A stretch of DNA of 64,000 nucleotides from Labilibaculum sp. K2S (GCF_030372765.1 NZ_JAUCMW010000016.1:1-64000), one strand, 5' to 3'; counted from the stretch's first letter, positions 17,923 through 27,731 are shown. Program-made: numbers and translations. Notes: generated by a model not told the origin, from the letters alone.

Positions 17923-19383
17923 ATGAGCAAAGAAATTTTAAGCCTCGAACCTAAGGCTATTTGGGAAAACTTTTATTCATTAACACAAATACCACGCCCA
18001 TCGAAGCACGAAGATGCAATTCAGGATTTCATGATGAAATTCGGACAGGATTTGGGACTGGAAACCATTAAAGATGCTGTTGGAAACATCATCATTAAAA
18101 AACCGGCAACCCCGGGTTTCGAAAATCGTAAAGGAGTTGTATTGCAAGGACACCTGGATATGGTGCCTCAGAAAAATGCTGACACCGTTCACGATTTCAC
18201 AAAAGATCCTATCGAAACATTTATTGATGGCGATTGGGTAACTGCAAAAGGAACCACACTTGGGGCTGACAATGGAATGGGAGTTGCTGCAGCAATGGCT
18301 GTTCTTCAGGCTTCAGATATTGAACATGGTCCTATAGAGGCTTTATTTACTGCTGACGAAGAAACCGGTATGACTGGTGCTTTCGGTCTTAAAAATGATG
18401 TTTTAGATGGTGATATCCTTCTAAACATGGATTCGGAAGATGAAGGCGAATTGTATGTTGGATGTGCTGGTGGAATGGATGCCAATATTACTTTCAAATA
18501 CAAAGAAGACAAACTTGAAAAAGGATATGTTGGCTACAAGCTATACATGAAAGGCTTAAAAGGCGGTCATTCAGGAATGGAGATCATTTTAGGCCGTGGA
18601 AACTCAAACAAATTATTGTTCCGCTTCTTAAAATTGGCAACTAAAAAATACAAATTAAGAATGTCTTCTGTCGACGGAGGCTCATTGCGGAATGCTATTC
18701 CCCGTGAATCATTTGCAATTGTTGCTGTTCCGGAAAGATATACTGAGAAATTCCTTGCCGGAGTTGCAGAATACGAAGCTATTTACAAATCGGAATTATC
18801 AGCTGTAGAACCAGTTTTAGCATTTTTTGCTGAACCAACTGATGCTCCAAAGCACGTATTCAAAAACAAGAGCCAGAAAAACTTAATCAACGCTATTTAC
18901 GCTTGTCCAAACGGTATAATCCGAATGAGCGATGCTATGCCGGGACTGGTTGAAACATCAACCAACCTTGCACGTGTGGTAAGTGAAGATGGTGTTGTTA
19001 CCATTCAAGCTTTATTGCGTTCATCAGTAAACTCGGCAAAAGATGATTTGGGACAAATGTTTGTTTCAACTTTTGTTTTAGCTGGTGGCAAAGTAAAATT
19101 AGAAGGTGAATATCCAGGATGGAAACCAAATATGGACTCTCCTATCTTGAAAACCATGCAGGAAGTGTACAACAACAAATATGGAAAAATTCCTGAAATC
19201 AAAGCAATTCATGCAGGCCTAGAGTGCGGATTATTAGGAGCTGTTTACCCACATTGGGATATGATTTCTTTCGGACCAACTATCCGTTTCCCTCACTCTC
19301 CGGATGAGAAAGTAAAAACTGATACCGTTGTTAAATTCTGGGATTTCTTAGTTGAAACTTTGAAAAATATTCCAGTTAAATAA
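17923..19383 (+). CDS. pepD: Aminoacyl-histidine dipeptidase (M20 metallopeptidase)
   Basis: A cytosolic di-zinc peptidase of the M20C/PepD group, 486 residues, which cleaves Xaa-His and related dipeptides. His77 and Asp79 in QGHLDMV, Asp116 in ADNGMG and the Glu pair 146-147 in DEETG are metal and catalytic residues. GGHSGMEI near residue 216 is the lid/dimerisation signature, and HAGLECG plus FGPTIRFPHSPDE complete the zinc site near the C-terminus. An AGGAGG-like sequence (GGAGGAAT) lies 8-15 nt before the ATG, unusually strong for this phylum. It is a single gene with its own terminator. Confidence 0.95.
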   Translation: MSKEILSLEPKAIWENFYSLTQIPRPSKHEDAIQDFMMKFGQDLGLETIKDAVGNIIIKKPATPGFENRKGVVLQGHLDMVPQKNADTVHDFTKDPIETFIDGDWVTAKGTTLGADNGMGVAAAMAVLQASDIEHGPIEALFTADEETGMTGAFGLKNDVLDGDILLNMDSEDEGELYVGCAGGMDANITFKYKEDKLEKGYVGYKLYMKGLKGGHSGMEIILGRGNSNKLLFRFLKLATKKYKLRMSSVDGGSLRNAIPRESFAIVAVPERYTEKFLAGVAEYEAIYKSELSAVEPVLAFFAEPTDAPKHVFKNKSQKNLINAIYACPNGIIRMSDAMPGLVETSTNLARVVSEDGVVTIQALLRSSVNSAKDDLGQMFVSTFVLAGGKVKLEGEYPGWKPNMDSPILKTMQEVYNNKYGKIPEIKAIHAGLECGLLGAVYPHWDMISFGPTIRFPHSPDEKVKTDTVVKFWDFLVETLKNIPVK

Positions 19384-19404
19384 TACAATCAAATACTGAT
19401 TTGT

Positions 19405-19435
19405 AAGGAACGTACGGTTGTGCGTTCCTTTTTTT
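19405..19435 (+). terminator. Rho-independent terminator of pepD
   Basis: Arms AAGGAACG (19405-19412) and CGTTCCTT (19423-19430) are exact complements and are followed by a T-run to 19435, 21 nt after the pepD stop. Confidence 0.85.
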
Positions 19436-19450
19436 ATGGGGTTCCTTACA

Positions 19451-19518
19451 GGCCGGGCTTTTGCTTCAACTCCTCATTCGTACCTCACTGCGGGGTTTCC
19501 ACTCCAATCCCTAACCCA
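19451..19518 (+). repeat. Dispersed repeat, copy 1
   Basis: The stretch shares an ordered series of blocks (GGCTTT, ACTCCTC, CTGnGGGGT, CACTCCAATCC) with the reverse complement of 31869-31940. Both copies are intergenic. The sequence resembles short imperfect repeats I associate with Bacteroidota intergenic regions, but function is unknown. It directly follows the pepD terminator. Confidence 0.65.
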
Positions 19519-19579
19519 ATTAATTAAAGGAATCAATAGAGGTATACTACTGATATTCACGGTTATCAAAGACAGAACT

Positions 19580-19738
19580 TTATTTAGTTTCAGGAACAAG
19601 GCCAAAGAAACAGCAAGAAATAAATGCAAGAAATACACCCAATGCAAGAGACATCACAATAACAAAGTTTGAATTATCGACACAAGTAATTTCAGCAACA
19701 ATTGCTCTTTTAATTTTGCCAATTTGAAATCCTTTCAT
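19580..19738 (-). CDS. Possible 52-residue single-span membrane protein
   Basis: An ATG-started frame of 52 codons has a polar, basic N-terminal half (MKGFQIGKIKRAIVAE) and one strongly hydrophobic segment (residues 26-47, including VIVMSLALGVFLAF and SCCFFGLV). It sits in the 450-nt gap between pepD and the PLP enzyme, on the same strand as the latter. In another frame just upstream, MKDKDAELLDGYERISNWQN also reads as plausible protein before a stop, so this could be a frameshifted remnant. I do not recognise it. Confidence 0.3.
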   Translation of the reverse strand: MKGFQIGKIKRAIVAEITCVDNSNFVIVMSLALGVFLAFISCCFFGLVPETK

Positions 19739-19834
19739 AACCGTCTAATAATTCAGCATCTTTATCTTTCATCAGCAAACAAATCACACAGATAATTTTT
19801 CACAATTTTCTGCTCCCCGATAACTATTCTCTGA

Positions 19835-20953
19835 TTACTGCACACTGTTCATAGTTTCAATCAATTCTCCATCGGTAGTCATGAAGTGTCTCATTAAATT
19901 AGCAGTCATACACGAATGAACCGGCAAAACTCCGATTAAATCTCCAATTACGAATTCATCGAATAACTCATCGCTGCAACGGATAATTCCATGTTCCTGA
20001 GACAGGCTTGCTAAATACCCTCCACCTATAATACCACTCCAACCATTTTCGGTAATGCGAACAATACTTCCGAATAGTTTTGTTCCTTCTGTGTCTGCTT
20101 CCAAATATTCTTTAGAAAAATGCACTCCGCCACCATGAATTACCAATTCATTACGATCAATATTTCTGGCAATTACCGGACAGGCCATCGCCACAGCAAT
20201 TTGATCCTCATCGCACGAACCCAATACGTATTGCATAATGTCATAAAAAACAAAGTTCCCCGGACGAATTTCATCAATCCCATAAAATTCATCGCTAATA
20301 CTACAAGCCGGAGTATCACCTAATGACACTTCAATTCCATGAATATCTTTGCGAAAAACATCCTTTAATTCATTTAAAGCCAGTAGTGTTCTGCTATGAT
20401 TCTTATGTATCTCCTCTTGGTTTTTAGCTTGATAATTTTGTCCTGTATGAGCCAAAAAACCCCTGCAATTTAACTTGTCATATTCATTCATCAAATTCAC
20501 TAACAAACGAATAGAGCCTGTTGCTTCAGCAGGCATACCAGAACGCCGATAACCTGTATCAACTTTAATAAATACACCAACAGTATGTTTTAATTCTGAT
20601 TGTAAAAACGCAATTGTTTCCTGCGACTCAACAACTAAATTCAGTTGAATTTTTGATGCCAACTCATTAATCAAATCAATTTCGCGCACATTTATTGGAA
20701 TAGCAACTGTAATGTCTTTCCATCCGTTATTGGCAAAATATTCCGCCATTTCCATGGATGAAACAGCAATGGCCTCCACTCCTCTTTCTTTGAACCACTC
20801 ACCAATCTCAGCCGATTGATGTGTTTTAAAATGAGGACGCAAACGCGTATTGGAACACTTTGCCTTAGCCAGCATCGTTTCAATATTGGCAATGCATTTT
20901 GCTTTGTCAAGCAAAAGAGTAGGACGAATTATTTTAGAATCTAAATTTTGCAT
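19835..20953 (-). CDS. D-threonine aldolase / D-serine dehydratase-like PLP enzyme
   Basis: A 372-residue fold-type III (alanine racemase-like) PLP enzyme with a C-terminal metal-binding domain. RPHFKTHQ near residue 40 carries the PLP lysine. HGGGVHFSKE and LPVHSCMTANL near the C-terminus match the metal-binding His/Cys region of D-threonine aldolase and D-serine dehydratase. The start is placed at the ATG at 20953 because the only upstream in-frame start is a TTG at 20980. It lies 42 nt after pncB on the same strand, probably co-transcribed. The exact D-amino acid substrate cannot be told from sequence. Confidence 0.85.
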   Translation of the reverse strand: MQNLDSKIIRPTLLLDKAKCIANIETMLAKAKCSNTRLRPHFKTHQSAEIGEWFKERGVEAIAVSSMEMAEYFANNGWKDITVAIPINVREIDLINELASKIQLNLVVESQETIAFLQSELKHTVGVFIKVDTGYRRSGMPAEATGSIRLLVNLMNEYDKLNCRGFLAHTGQNYQAKNQEEIHKNHSRTLLALNELKDVFRKDIHGIEVSLGDTPACSISDEFYGIDEIRPGNFVFYDIMQYVLGSCDEDQIAVAMACPVIARNIDRNELVIHGGGVHFSKEYLEADTEGTKLFGSIVRITENGWSGIIGGGYLASLSQEHGIIRCSDELFDEFVIGDLIGVLPVHSCMTANLMRHFMTTDGELIETMNSVQ

Positions 20954-20995
20954 CGAAATTAATTTGAAATATTCAATCAATCCATAATCTGTATT

Positions 20996-22414
20996 TTATC
21001 CTATTTTTGATCGAATATCCATTAAAATATGATCTCTCACACTCAAAATATTTTCAGAGAATCCAACCTTGTAAATGTGTGGGCTAATAAATCGTTTGTG
21101 TCCATCCGGTAACTGTGCAAAGCGTTTCCTTACATAGGCATTTATTTCAACAGGAGATTGGTTTTCAATTAATATCTCTCCATTTTCCATCACCTTACTC
21201 ATCAATTCTTCACACTTATAATCGGTTACATAAGTGTGTTTATGACTATGAAAAGGATGAAACAAACGATTGGTCGATTCTTCATTCTCTAAAAGAATAC
21301 CATCCCTAAAAAACATTCCGTCCTCGTCGAAATAACGCATTACCTTTTTCTTTCCCGGCATAGTTATTTTTTCAATGTTCTCCGATATTTTTAATTTTGG
21401 AATCCCATTAATCTGAACTAATTTATAAACACCATCTAAAGCGCCGGCATCTTTTCCCGTTACTAATTCCGTACCAATTCCATAACCATCAATCTGTGCT
21501 CCCTGATCGTTCAAACTTTTAATTACGTACTCATTCAACTGATTTGATGCTATAATTTTCACATAATCCAAACCTGCGTCATCAAGCATCTTTCTTGCCT
21601 TTCTACTTAAATAGGCTAAATCGCCGCTATCCAGACGAATACCAATCATTCTATGTCCTTTGGCTTCCAATTCCTTTGCTACAATTATTGCATTAGGAAT
21701 ACCCGATTTAAGTGTGTTGTAGGTGTCAACCAACAATACTGTTGAATCGGGATTAATAGCCGCGTAACGACGAAATGCTTCCAGCTCATAATCAAAACTC
21801 TGAATCCATGAATGAGCCAGAGTTCCTGTAACCGGAATGTCGTAATTAAATGCACTGTAAACGTTCGATGTCGTATTTGCTCCACCTATTACAGCTGCAC
21901 GGCTGGCATGTATTCCGCCCAAGCCTTGCGCCCTGCGTAATCCAAAATCAGCAAAATCATTATTACCTATTACATTTCTTATCCGGCAAGCCTTTGTGGC
22001 AATCAGCGACTGAAAATTCAAATAATTCAGAAGTAATGTTTCAATTAATTGAGCTTCTATTATATTTCCTTCAACCCTTACCAATGGTTCGTTTGGAAAT
22101 ACAATTTCGCCCTCTTTCATACTATAAACAGTAGCCGTAAATTTAAAATCCCTTAAATACTCCAAAAACTCATCTTTCAATCCTGTTTTCTTCAGAAATT
22201 CAATATTTTCTTTACTGTAACTAAAGGTTTTTAATATTTTGAGCAGGTCTTGTAATCCTGCAAAAACAAGGTAACCACCTTCGTAAGGATTAGTTCTGTA
22301 ATAGTAATCAAAGACGGTTTGTTCCTCTTTTTTACCACTTAAAAAATATCCCTGAGCCATGCTTAGCTCATAATAATCGGTATATAACCCGGAGTTTTCT
22401 GTTAATGTGTTCAT
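20996..22414 (-). CDS. pncB: Nicotinate phosphoribosyltransferase
   Basis: A cytosolic enzyme of NAD salvage that joins nicotinate with PRPP to form nicotinate mononucleotide. The 472-residue length and the start (GLYTDYYELSMAQGYF) fit the family. FGLRRAQG and HASRAAVIGGANTTSN form the substrate pocket, GTLAHSWIQSF contains the histidine phosphorylated in the ATP-coupled cycle, and RLDSGDLAYLS and YGIGTELVTG bind the phosphoribosyl moiety. It is transcribed divergently from the MFS carrier at 22590 and is followed by the PLP enzyme gene. Confidence 0.95.
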   Translation of the reverse strand: MNTLTENSGLYTDYYELSMAQGYFLSGKKEEQTVFDYYYRTNPYEGGYLVFAGLQDLLKILKTFSYSKENIEFLKKTGLKDEFLEYLRDFKFTATVYSMKEGEIVFPNEPLVRVEGNIIEAQLIETLLLNYLNFQSLIATKACRIRNVIGNNDFADFGLRRAQGLGGIHASRAAVIGGANTTSNVYSAFNYDIPVTGTLAHSWIQSFDYELEAFRRYAAINPDSTVLLVDTYNTLKSGIPNAIIVAKELEAKGHRMIGIRLDSGDLAYLSRKARKMLDDAGLDYVKIIASNQLNEYVIKSLNDQGAQIDGYGIGTELVTGKDAGALDGVYKLVQINGIPKLKISENIEKITMPGKKKVMRYFDEDGMFFRDGILLENEESTNRLFHPFHSHKHTYVTDYKCEELMSKVMENGEILIENQSPVEINAYVRKRFAQLPDGHKRFISPHIYKVGFSENILSVRDHILMDIRSKIG

Positions 22415-22589
22415 TCGATTGAATTAAATAAAATCTTGTTAAAGATAGGGATTATCTGCTATTATGCCCAGAAATGTGGAATCGATATGTTTAGATAAAA
22501 CATGATTTATGCTTTTTGTTTCTATCTGGATTAATCTTACTTTAGCCAGCCTTAAACAATTACTCAACGTTAACAGAAAAATAAAAGAT

Positions 22590-24017
22590 ATGACTGAAGC
22601 ACTAAGACTGACTCTTCGAGATTCGAAAGCAGCACGATGGGGAGCATTGGGGATAATTTCTATCACGATGTTTGCAGGTTATTTTTTAACCGATGTAATG
22701 TCTCCTTTAAAACCAATGCTAGAATCTGAGTTTGCATGGTCGAGTACGAACTATGGAATATTCACCAGTGCATATGGTTGGTTAAATGTATTTTTAGGAA
22801 TGCTTATTTTCGGGGGGATTATCCTTGATAAAATGGGCGTTCGATTTACCGGAATTATGTCATCTGGAATTATGGTTTTAGGAGCCGGGATTAAATATTG
22901 GGCTATCACGAACCCAACACTGGTTACTGACACTACTTTTGGTATCCATACTCATGTGTTTATGGCTGCTGTAGGATTTGCCATTTTCGGTGTTGGAGTA
23001 GAAATTGCTGGAATCACAGTCTCTAAAATTATCGTCAAATGGTTTAAAGGTAAAGAAATGGCGCTTGCTATGGGGATGCAAATGGCTGTTGCCCGATTGG
23101 GAACCATGCTGGCAATTGCAGCTCCAGTTCCATTGGCTACGTATTTTTCAAGTGTACACACCCAAGTTGTAAACGGTGAACTAGTTGAGAAAATGGGACC
23201 AAGCGTTTCCGCACCTATTGCTTTTGCATTTGTATTGCTGGTTATTGGATTCATCACTTTCTTTATTTATGTGTCGATGGATAAAAAACTGGATGCGTCA
23301 CTTGCTGAATCGAACGGAACTGATAACGAAGAGCCATTTAAATTTAGTGATATAGGACGTATTGTAACCAACAAAGGCTTTTGGTTAATTGCTGTATTGT
23401 GTGTATTGTTCTACTCTTCCGTTTTTCCATTCATTAAATATGCATCCGATTTAATGGTGAACAAGTATGGTTTAGACCAAAATCTTGCAGGTATTATACC
23501 AAGTTTACTACCATTGGGAACACTATTCCTAACACCTCTATTTGGTGGTGTTTACGATAAAAAAGGCAAAGGAGCTACCATGATGATCATTGGAGCCGTC
23601 TTAATATTATTAGTACATTCTGTATTCTCCTTACCAATATTAAATTACTGGTTTGTAGCAGTTGTTTTGGTAATTATTTTAGGAATTGCATTGTCTTTAG
23701 TTCCTTCTGCGATGTGGCCTTCAGTTCCAAAAATAATTCCTGAAAATCAATTGGGAACTGCTTTTTCATTGATCTTCTGGATTCAAAACTGGGGATTAAT
23801 GGGAATTCCATTGTTAATTGGATATGTATTGGATCAATCCAATCCCGAAGTTGCATTAGCAAAAGCTAACGGCACAACAGTCCCATTGTATGATTATACA
23901 AACCCAATGCTTATTTTTGCAGGATTAGGTTTTCTGGCCATCATAGTTGGTCTGTTATTAAAAATGGAAGATAAGAAAAAAGGTTATGGCTTAGAATTAC
24001 CGAATATTCAAAAATAG
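22590..24017 (+). CDS. MFS transporter (paralogue 1)
   Basis: A 475-residue major facilitator with about 12 membrane helices. The ATG at 22590 (MTEALRLTLRDSK) is preferred over the in-frame ATG at 22509 because the paralogue at 24166 begins the same way (MTETLKRTLRDSS). GGIILDKMGVR is the cytoplasmic loop 2-3 motif of the superfamily, and SLVPSAMWPSVPKI in the second half is closely matched in the paralogue. The substrate is not readable. A terminator follows, so each copy has its own unit. Confidence 0.9.
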   Translation: MTEALRLTLRDSKAARWGALGIISITMFAGYFLTDVMSPLKPMLESEFAWSSTNYGIFTSAYGWLNVFLGMLIFGGIILDKMGVRFTGIMSSGIMVLGAGIKYWAITNPTLVTDTTFGIHTHVFMAAVGFAIFGVGVEIAGITVSKIIVKWFKGKEMALAMGMQMAVARLGTMLAIAAPVPLATYFSSVHTQVVNGELVEKMGPSVSAPIAFAFVLLVIGFITFFIYVSMDKKLDASLAESNGTDNEEPFKFSDIGRIVTNKGFWLIAVLCVLFYSSVFPFIKYASDLMVNKYGLDQNLAGIIPSLLPLGTLFLTPLFGGVYDKKGKGATMMIIGAVLILLVHSVFSLPILNYWFVAVVLVIILGIALSLVPSAMWPSVPKIIPENQLGTAFSLIFWIQNWGLMGIPLLIGYVLDQSNPEVALAKANGTTVPLYDYTNPMLIFAGLGFLAIIVGLLLKMEDKKKGYGLELPNIQK

Positions 24018-24038
24018 CCTAAATAGTAAATATCATAT

Positions 24039-24067
24039 AAAAAGCTGTCCTTCGGGACGGCTTTTTT
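24039..24067 (+). terminator. Rho-independent terminator
   Basis: AAAAAGCTGTCC-TTCG-GGACGGCTTTTTT: a stem with one G-T wobble, a stable TTCG loop and a T-run, 22 nt after the first MFS gene. Confidence 0.9.
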
Positions 24068-24165
24068 CATATAAGTCCCAATATAGTTTCTGATTTGTTT
24101 TTTTATTCATTTATCTTAATTTAGTAACCTCTTAAACCTGAGTTTAATTTAAAAATACAACGAAA

Positions 24166-25710
24166 ATGACAGAAACATTAAAAAGGACGTTGCGCGACTC
24201 GTCTGCAATGCGTTGGGCAATGTTAATCCTCCTTTCGGGACTTACTTTTAGTACCTACTGGTTTCAGGATTTCTTTTCCGGCTTAAAAGGGCTGATGGAA
24301 TCGGAAATGGGATTTTCCAGTGAAGAATTTGGTCGGATTCTTGCTCTAACCACCATTGCCAATATGTTTGGTATGATTATCATTGGAGGTATCATGCTCG
24401 ACAAATGGGGAATTCGAGTTGCAGGTATTGTATTTGGAGGTCTTGCTGTTCTTGGAGGAGCAATCTCAGCTTTAGCTGCTTCCGGTTTTTTTGGAAATGA
24501 ACATGGCACCATGCTAAACATGATTATCGCAGGTCGGGTTCTATTTGGTTCTGGACTTGAAGTTGTATGTGTTGTAGCCACAAGAACCATAGTAAAATGG
24601 TTTAAAGGATACGATCTTGCGCTTGCCATGGCAATCAATATGGGATTTGGCCGATTGGGTAGTGCAATGGGTACTGCACTTTCGTTGGATATTGGAGGTG
24701 GACATGTTTCTCCTGCTGTTACTTTTGCGGCCTCACTTATTGGCTTAGCTCTTATCATGTTCCTGATTTATACCGTATTTGATATCAAGTTGGATAAACA
24801 AGAAAAAGCGATAAGTGATAAAAGCGGTGAAGTTTGTGATCCTGAAGAAGACTTTAAATTCTCTGATTTAATTGCACTAATCAAGAACAAATCATTTTTA
24901 TACATTGCTCTTCTTTGTGTAACTTTTTATGCTGCCATTTTTCCATTCATGCAATATGCTCCCGATTTGTTGATTAATAAATTTGGATTCACTCAGTCCC
25001 TTCCTCAGGCAGGAGAAGTTATTTTATGGGGAAGCAAAGCAATTGGGGCCTCAAGTATTTATCTTGTTTTCTTTTTGTTTGCAATTCTTTTTGCTGTTGT
25101 ACCTAATAACTTTGAAAACAAACAAACCAGATTCTTGTTTAAAACCGGAGCGTTGATTGCTTTCTGTCTCTATCTGTTTGTGATGAAAGATATTTTAGCA
25201 ATTTGGTTAGGAAATGGTGCTAAAACAGCGAGTTTAATCCCTCTTGGAACAATTATATTTACACCTATTTTTGGTAATTATGTTGATAAAAAGGGAAAAG
25301 CAGCATCCTTAATGATTCTTGGATCATTACTTCTGATTTTTGCTCATATCTCTTTATCCATATTAGATAATGTATACATAGCTTATTTTGGATTATTAAG
25401 TCTGGGAGTTGCATTCTCTTTAGTACCTGCTGCCATGTGGCCTTCGGTTGCTAAAATTGTTGCTGAAAACAGATTAGGTACCGCATATGCGACCATGTTT
25501 ACGCTGCAAAACTGGGGATTATTCTTATTCTTCTGGGGAATTGGAGCCTTACTTGATTTTGTGAATCAAGGCATACCTGAAGGACAACCTAAAGATTATA
25601 CAATCCCGATTTTGGTATTGGTAGGCTGTGGTGTAATTTCCATTTTCTTATCATTCTTACTGAAAAAGGCTGACAGAAAACAAAACTATGGTTTGGAATT
25701 ACCCAGCTAA
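24166..25710 (+). CDS. MFS transporter (paralogue 2)
   Basis: A 514-residue major facilitator clearly related to the preceding gene: same N-terminus, GGIMLDKWGIR loop, VKWFKGYDLALAM, and SLVPAAMWPSVAKIVAENRLGTAYA near the C-terminus. It is about 40 residues longer, mainly through an extra hydrophobic insertion near residues 280-350 (ASSIYLVFFLFAILF and KTGALIAFCLYLF). The two genes lie in tandem on the same strand with separate terminators, which indicates an older duplication followed by divergence. Substrate unknown. Confidence 0.9.
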   Translation: MTETLKRTLRDSSAMRWAMLILLSGLTFSTYWFQDFFSGLKGLMESEMGFSSEEFGRILALTTIANMFGMIIIGGIMLDKWGIRVAGIVFGGLAVLGGAISALAASGFFGNEHGTMLNMIIAGRVLFGSGLEVVCVVATRTIVKWFKGYDLALAMAINMGFGRLGSAMGTALSLDIGGGHVSPAVTFAASLIGLALIMFLIYTVFDIKLDKQEKAISDKSGEVCDPEEDFKFSDLIALIKNKSFLYIALLCVTFYAAIFPFMQYAPDLLINKFGFTQSLPQAGEVILWGSKAIGASSIYLVFFLFAILFAVVPNNFENKQTRFLFKTGALIAFCLYLFVMKDILAIWLGNGAKTASLIPLGTIIFTPIFGNYVDKKGKAASLMILGSLLLIFAHISLSILDNVYIAYFGLLSLGVAFSLVPAAMWPSVAKIVAENRLGTAYATMFTLQNWGLFLFFWGIGALLDFVNQGIPEGQPKDYTIPILVLVGCGVISIFLSFLLKKADRKQNYGLELPS

Positions 25711-25740
25711 ACTGGTGATTTTATAAACCACTTATATATT

Positions 25741-25766
25741 AAAAGCCGTCCTTTGACGGCTTTTTT
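25741..25766 (+). terminator. Rho-independent terminator
   Basis: AAAAGCCGTC-CTTT-GACGGCTTTTTT, a perfect stem with T-run, 30 nt after the second MFS gene. Confidence 0.9.
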
Positions 25767-26616
25767 AGTATCCTCTTAGGCGATCATCTATTTAATCGGG
25801 GTAGGCTAATCCAATAATCATGATAACGACTTTTTTGTAATGTGATTTTCGTATGGTTTACACGAGTGACAAATAAGGGTATTAGCGGTTTGAAAACTTA
25901 AAACAGGGTTCTGCTGGTACAACACTCTAACCCCTCGTTGGTTTTTATTGAGGTCACATACACCTTTACCATTTTGTGATTTATAATGAGTACGCAACTT
26001 TTCCAAGTAAAGAAAGGATGCCCAAATTTGAACATCCTCTGTTACCCCTTATATTTTGGAGCCTTTAGAATTGTTGTCTAGAATTACCACATTGCATCCA
26101 ACAATTACCAACTAAAAATGTCCGGGAGTTTCCCCTATAGATATTCCCGAACTTCTGTTAGACAATTATTGGTATCATTGCCTAACAATAAAATCTTGAA
26201 CCGATTACAAGCACGCCAACTGTTTATTATCTGGAAAAGCTATATTTAATCAAAAGTTAAATTTAATTTTTTCCCATTTTCTAAAATGTTACGAAACAAC
26301 AAATACGCAACATAATGGTTTTGCAACCTAATTGAAGTCTTAAGAGTAAATAATATGCCGTAACTAATTGAATGTTACGGCATATTAAAGAAAACCAATT
26401 AATTATGCTATTAAAACCAAAATCCCGGGACACCACTCCCAATATTTGGGAAATCATTTAACAAATGATTTCGAACATACAATTACAATCCACAGGCCAA
26501 AACACATAAAATACTCTTTTTCATACAATTACACTCGCCAACAAAATGTTTACATTTTCAAAAGTGTACGTATACATCACACACGTTGTACGTTTTCGAA
26601 CAGACCCAACAACTAC
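25767..26616. other. 850-nt gene-free stretch with a perfect 13-bp inverted repeat
   Basis: No convincing gene is present. Short frames at 25818-26006 (-) and 26446-26727 (+) lack good starts and family resemblance. At 26352-26364 and 26374-26386 the arms AATATGCCGTAAC and its exact complement flank a 9-nt loop; there is no T-run, so it may be a processing or binding structure, or a weak terminator for the beta-strand protein gene at 26617. A weaker inverted pair (CGGGA/TCCCG) lies near 26121-26150. The remainder looks like AT-rich spacer or decayed sequence. Confidence 0.6.
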
Positions 26617-27597
26617 CTATTTAAAAGTTTGATTTCCAGAGCTGGTTTTTCCATGAACCCATATTTCGCCACTTTTGAGATACAGGTTATCATCTCCTTT
26701 ACGGTTACCCGCCCTAAGCGATCCTGAGGATGCTGAAAGATCAAAACTCAATTGCTCAAAATCATTTAACAAGGTCATACTAACATCTCCCGAGGTGGCT
26801 TTAAAATAAGACTCTCCTAACAAAACCAAGCCTTGTCCTCTCAAATTACCAGAACTACTGGTTAAATTTAAAATTGTTTTTGAATTAAGAATCCCGACAT
26901 TTCCCGAAGAAGAAATACTTTTAATTTGCCCTTCCACTTTATCAAACTCCTGATTTCCGGACGAAGTTCGGGAAGAAATATCTCCAATCACATTTACCAT
27001 TTCTATATCGCCTGAGGTTGCATTACATTTTACGTTTCCGGCCACTTTATTATATTCATGATTCCCCGAACTTGATTGTGAGTTTAGATCCCCTTTGATT
27101 TCGTACAAACTAATCTCTCCTGAACTTGTTATCACCTCAAGATCAGAGATTATATTTTTCATATTCACATCGCCCGAAGAAGCGTGTATTTTGGTGTAAT
27201 CCGAAGAAATATTCTCACAATAAACATCTCCCGAAGAATTTTTCACGTCAATCTCCATTTGTGTTGGGACTAAAAATTTTAATGATGCATCAATATTCCC
27301 CCAAGATGTTCTTGGTGATTCTACCCATACTCTCAAAGTGCTCCCTTCCAACCTGTGATTGATTTTATAAGAACTCCCATTTCTGGATATACCTTTAATA
27401 ATCCCCTCAAATTTCACATCCTCACGATTTTCACCCAACAGGGTAACATCACAAAATCTTCCTTCTACAACTATTTTTTTCACTCCATCATAATTTGCCT
27501 TTTCGTCGGCAAAGACCGTTTGAGAGAAGGAATTAAGAGAAAATAGAAACAAGACCAGAAGTAAAAAATTTCTTTTAATTAAATTTTGAGTTTTCAT
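26617..27597 (-). CDS. Secreted DUF4097-type beta-strand repeat protein
   Basis: A 326-residue protein with a clear signal peptide (basic start, LLLVLFLFSLNSFSQ). The mature part is a long series of short repeats built around (S/A)SSG(D/N/E), e.g. NSSGDVYCEN, ASSGDVNMKN, TSSGEISLYE, SSSGNHEYNK and TSSGNQEFDK. These predict a right-handed beta-helix or stacked strands, as in DUF4097/putative adhesin proteins. No catalytic motif is visible. It stands alone between two convergent/divergent gene-poor zones. Function unknown; a surface or periplasmic scaffold is one guess. Confidence 0.8.
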   Translation of the reverse strand: MKTQNLIKRNFLLLVLFLFSLNSFSQTVFADEKANYDGVKKIVVEGRFCDVTLLGENREDVKFEGIIKGISRNGSSYKINHRLEGSTLRVWVESPRTSWGNIDASLKFLVPTQMEIDVKNSSGDVYCENISSDYTKIHASSGDVNMKNIISDLEVITSSGEISLYEIKGDLNSQSSSGNHEYNKVAGNVKCNATSGDIEMVNVIGDISSRTSSGNQEFDKVEGQIKSISSSGNVGILNSKTILNLTSSSGNLRGQGLVLLGESYFKATSGDVSMTLLNDFEQLSFDLSASSGSLRAGNRKGDDNLYLKSGEIWVHGKTSSGNQTFK

Positions 27598-27731
27598 TTT
27601 ATACGGGTTTTAAAAATTGAATTGGTAAATTAATAATCAAGAACAGATTCTCAATCCATTCCTCATGTATTATGAGACGCTCAACCTGCGATAAAAGTTA
27701 CAAAAAGGAAAGAAATTTGATTTGATTACAA

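Noticed and set aside
19418..19672. 84-residue plus-strand ORF after pepD
   Set aside because: It runs through the terminator and the dispersed repeat and has no family resemblance.
24264..24758. 164-residue ORF antisense to the second MFS gene
   Set aside because: A Pro/Ser/Ile-rich shadow of the hydrophobic coding strand.
25818..26006. Cys-containing 62-residue minus-strand ORF (ICHSCKPYENHI)
   Set aside because: It has only a TTG start, no recognised family and no promoter; possibly a decayed fragment, but not supportable.
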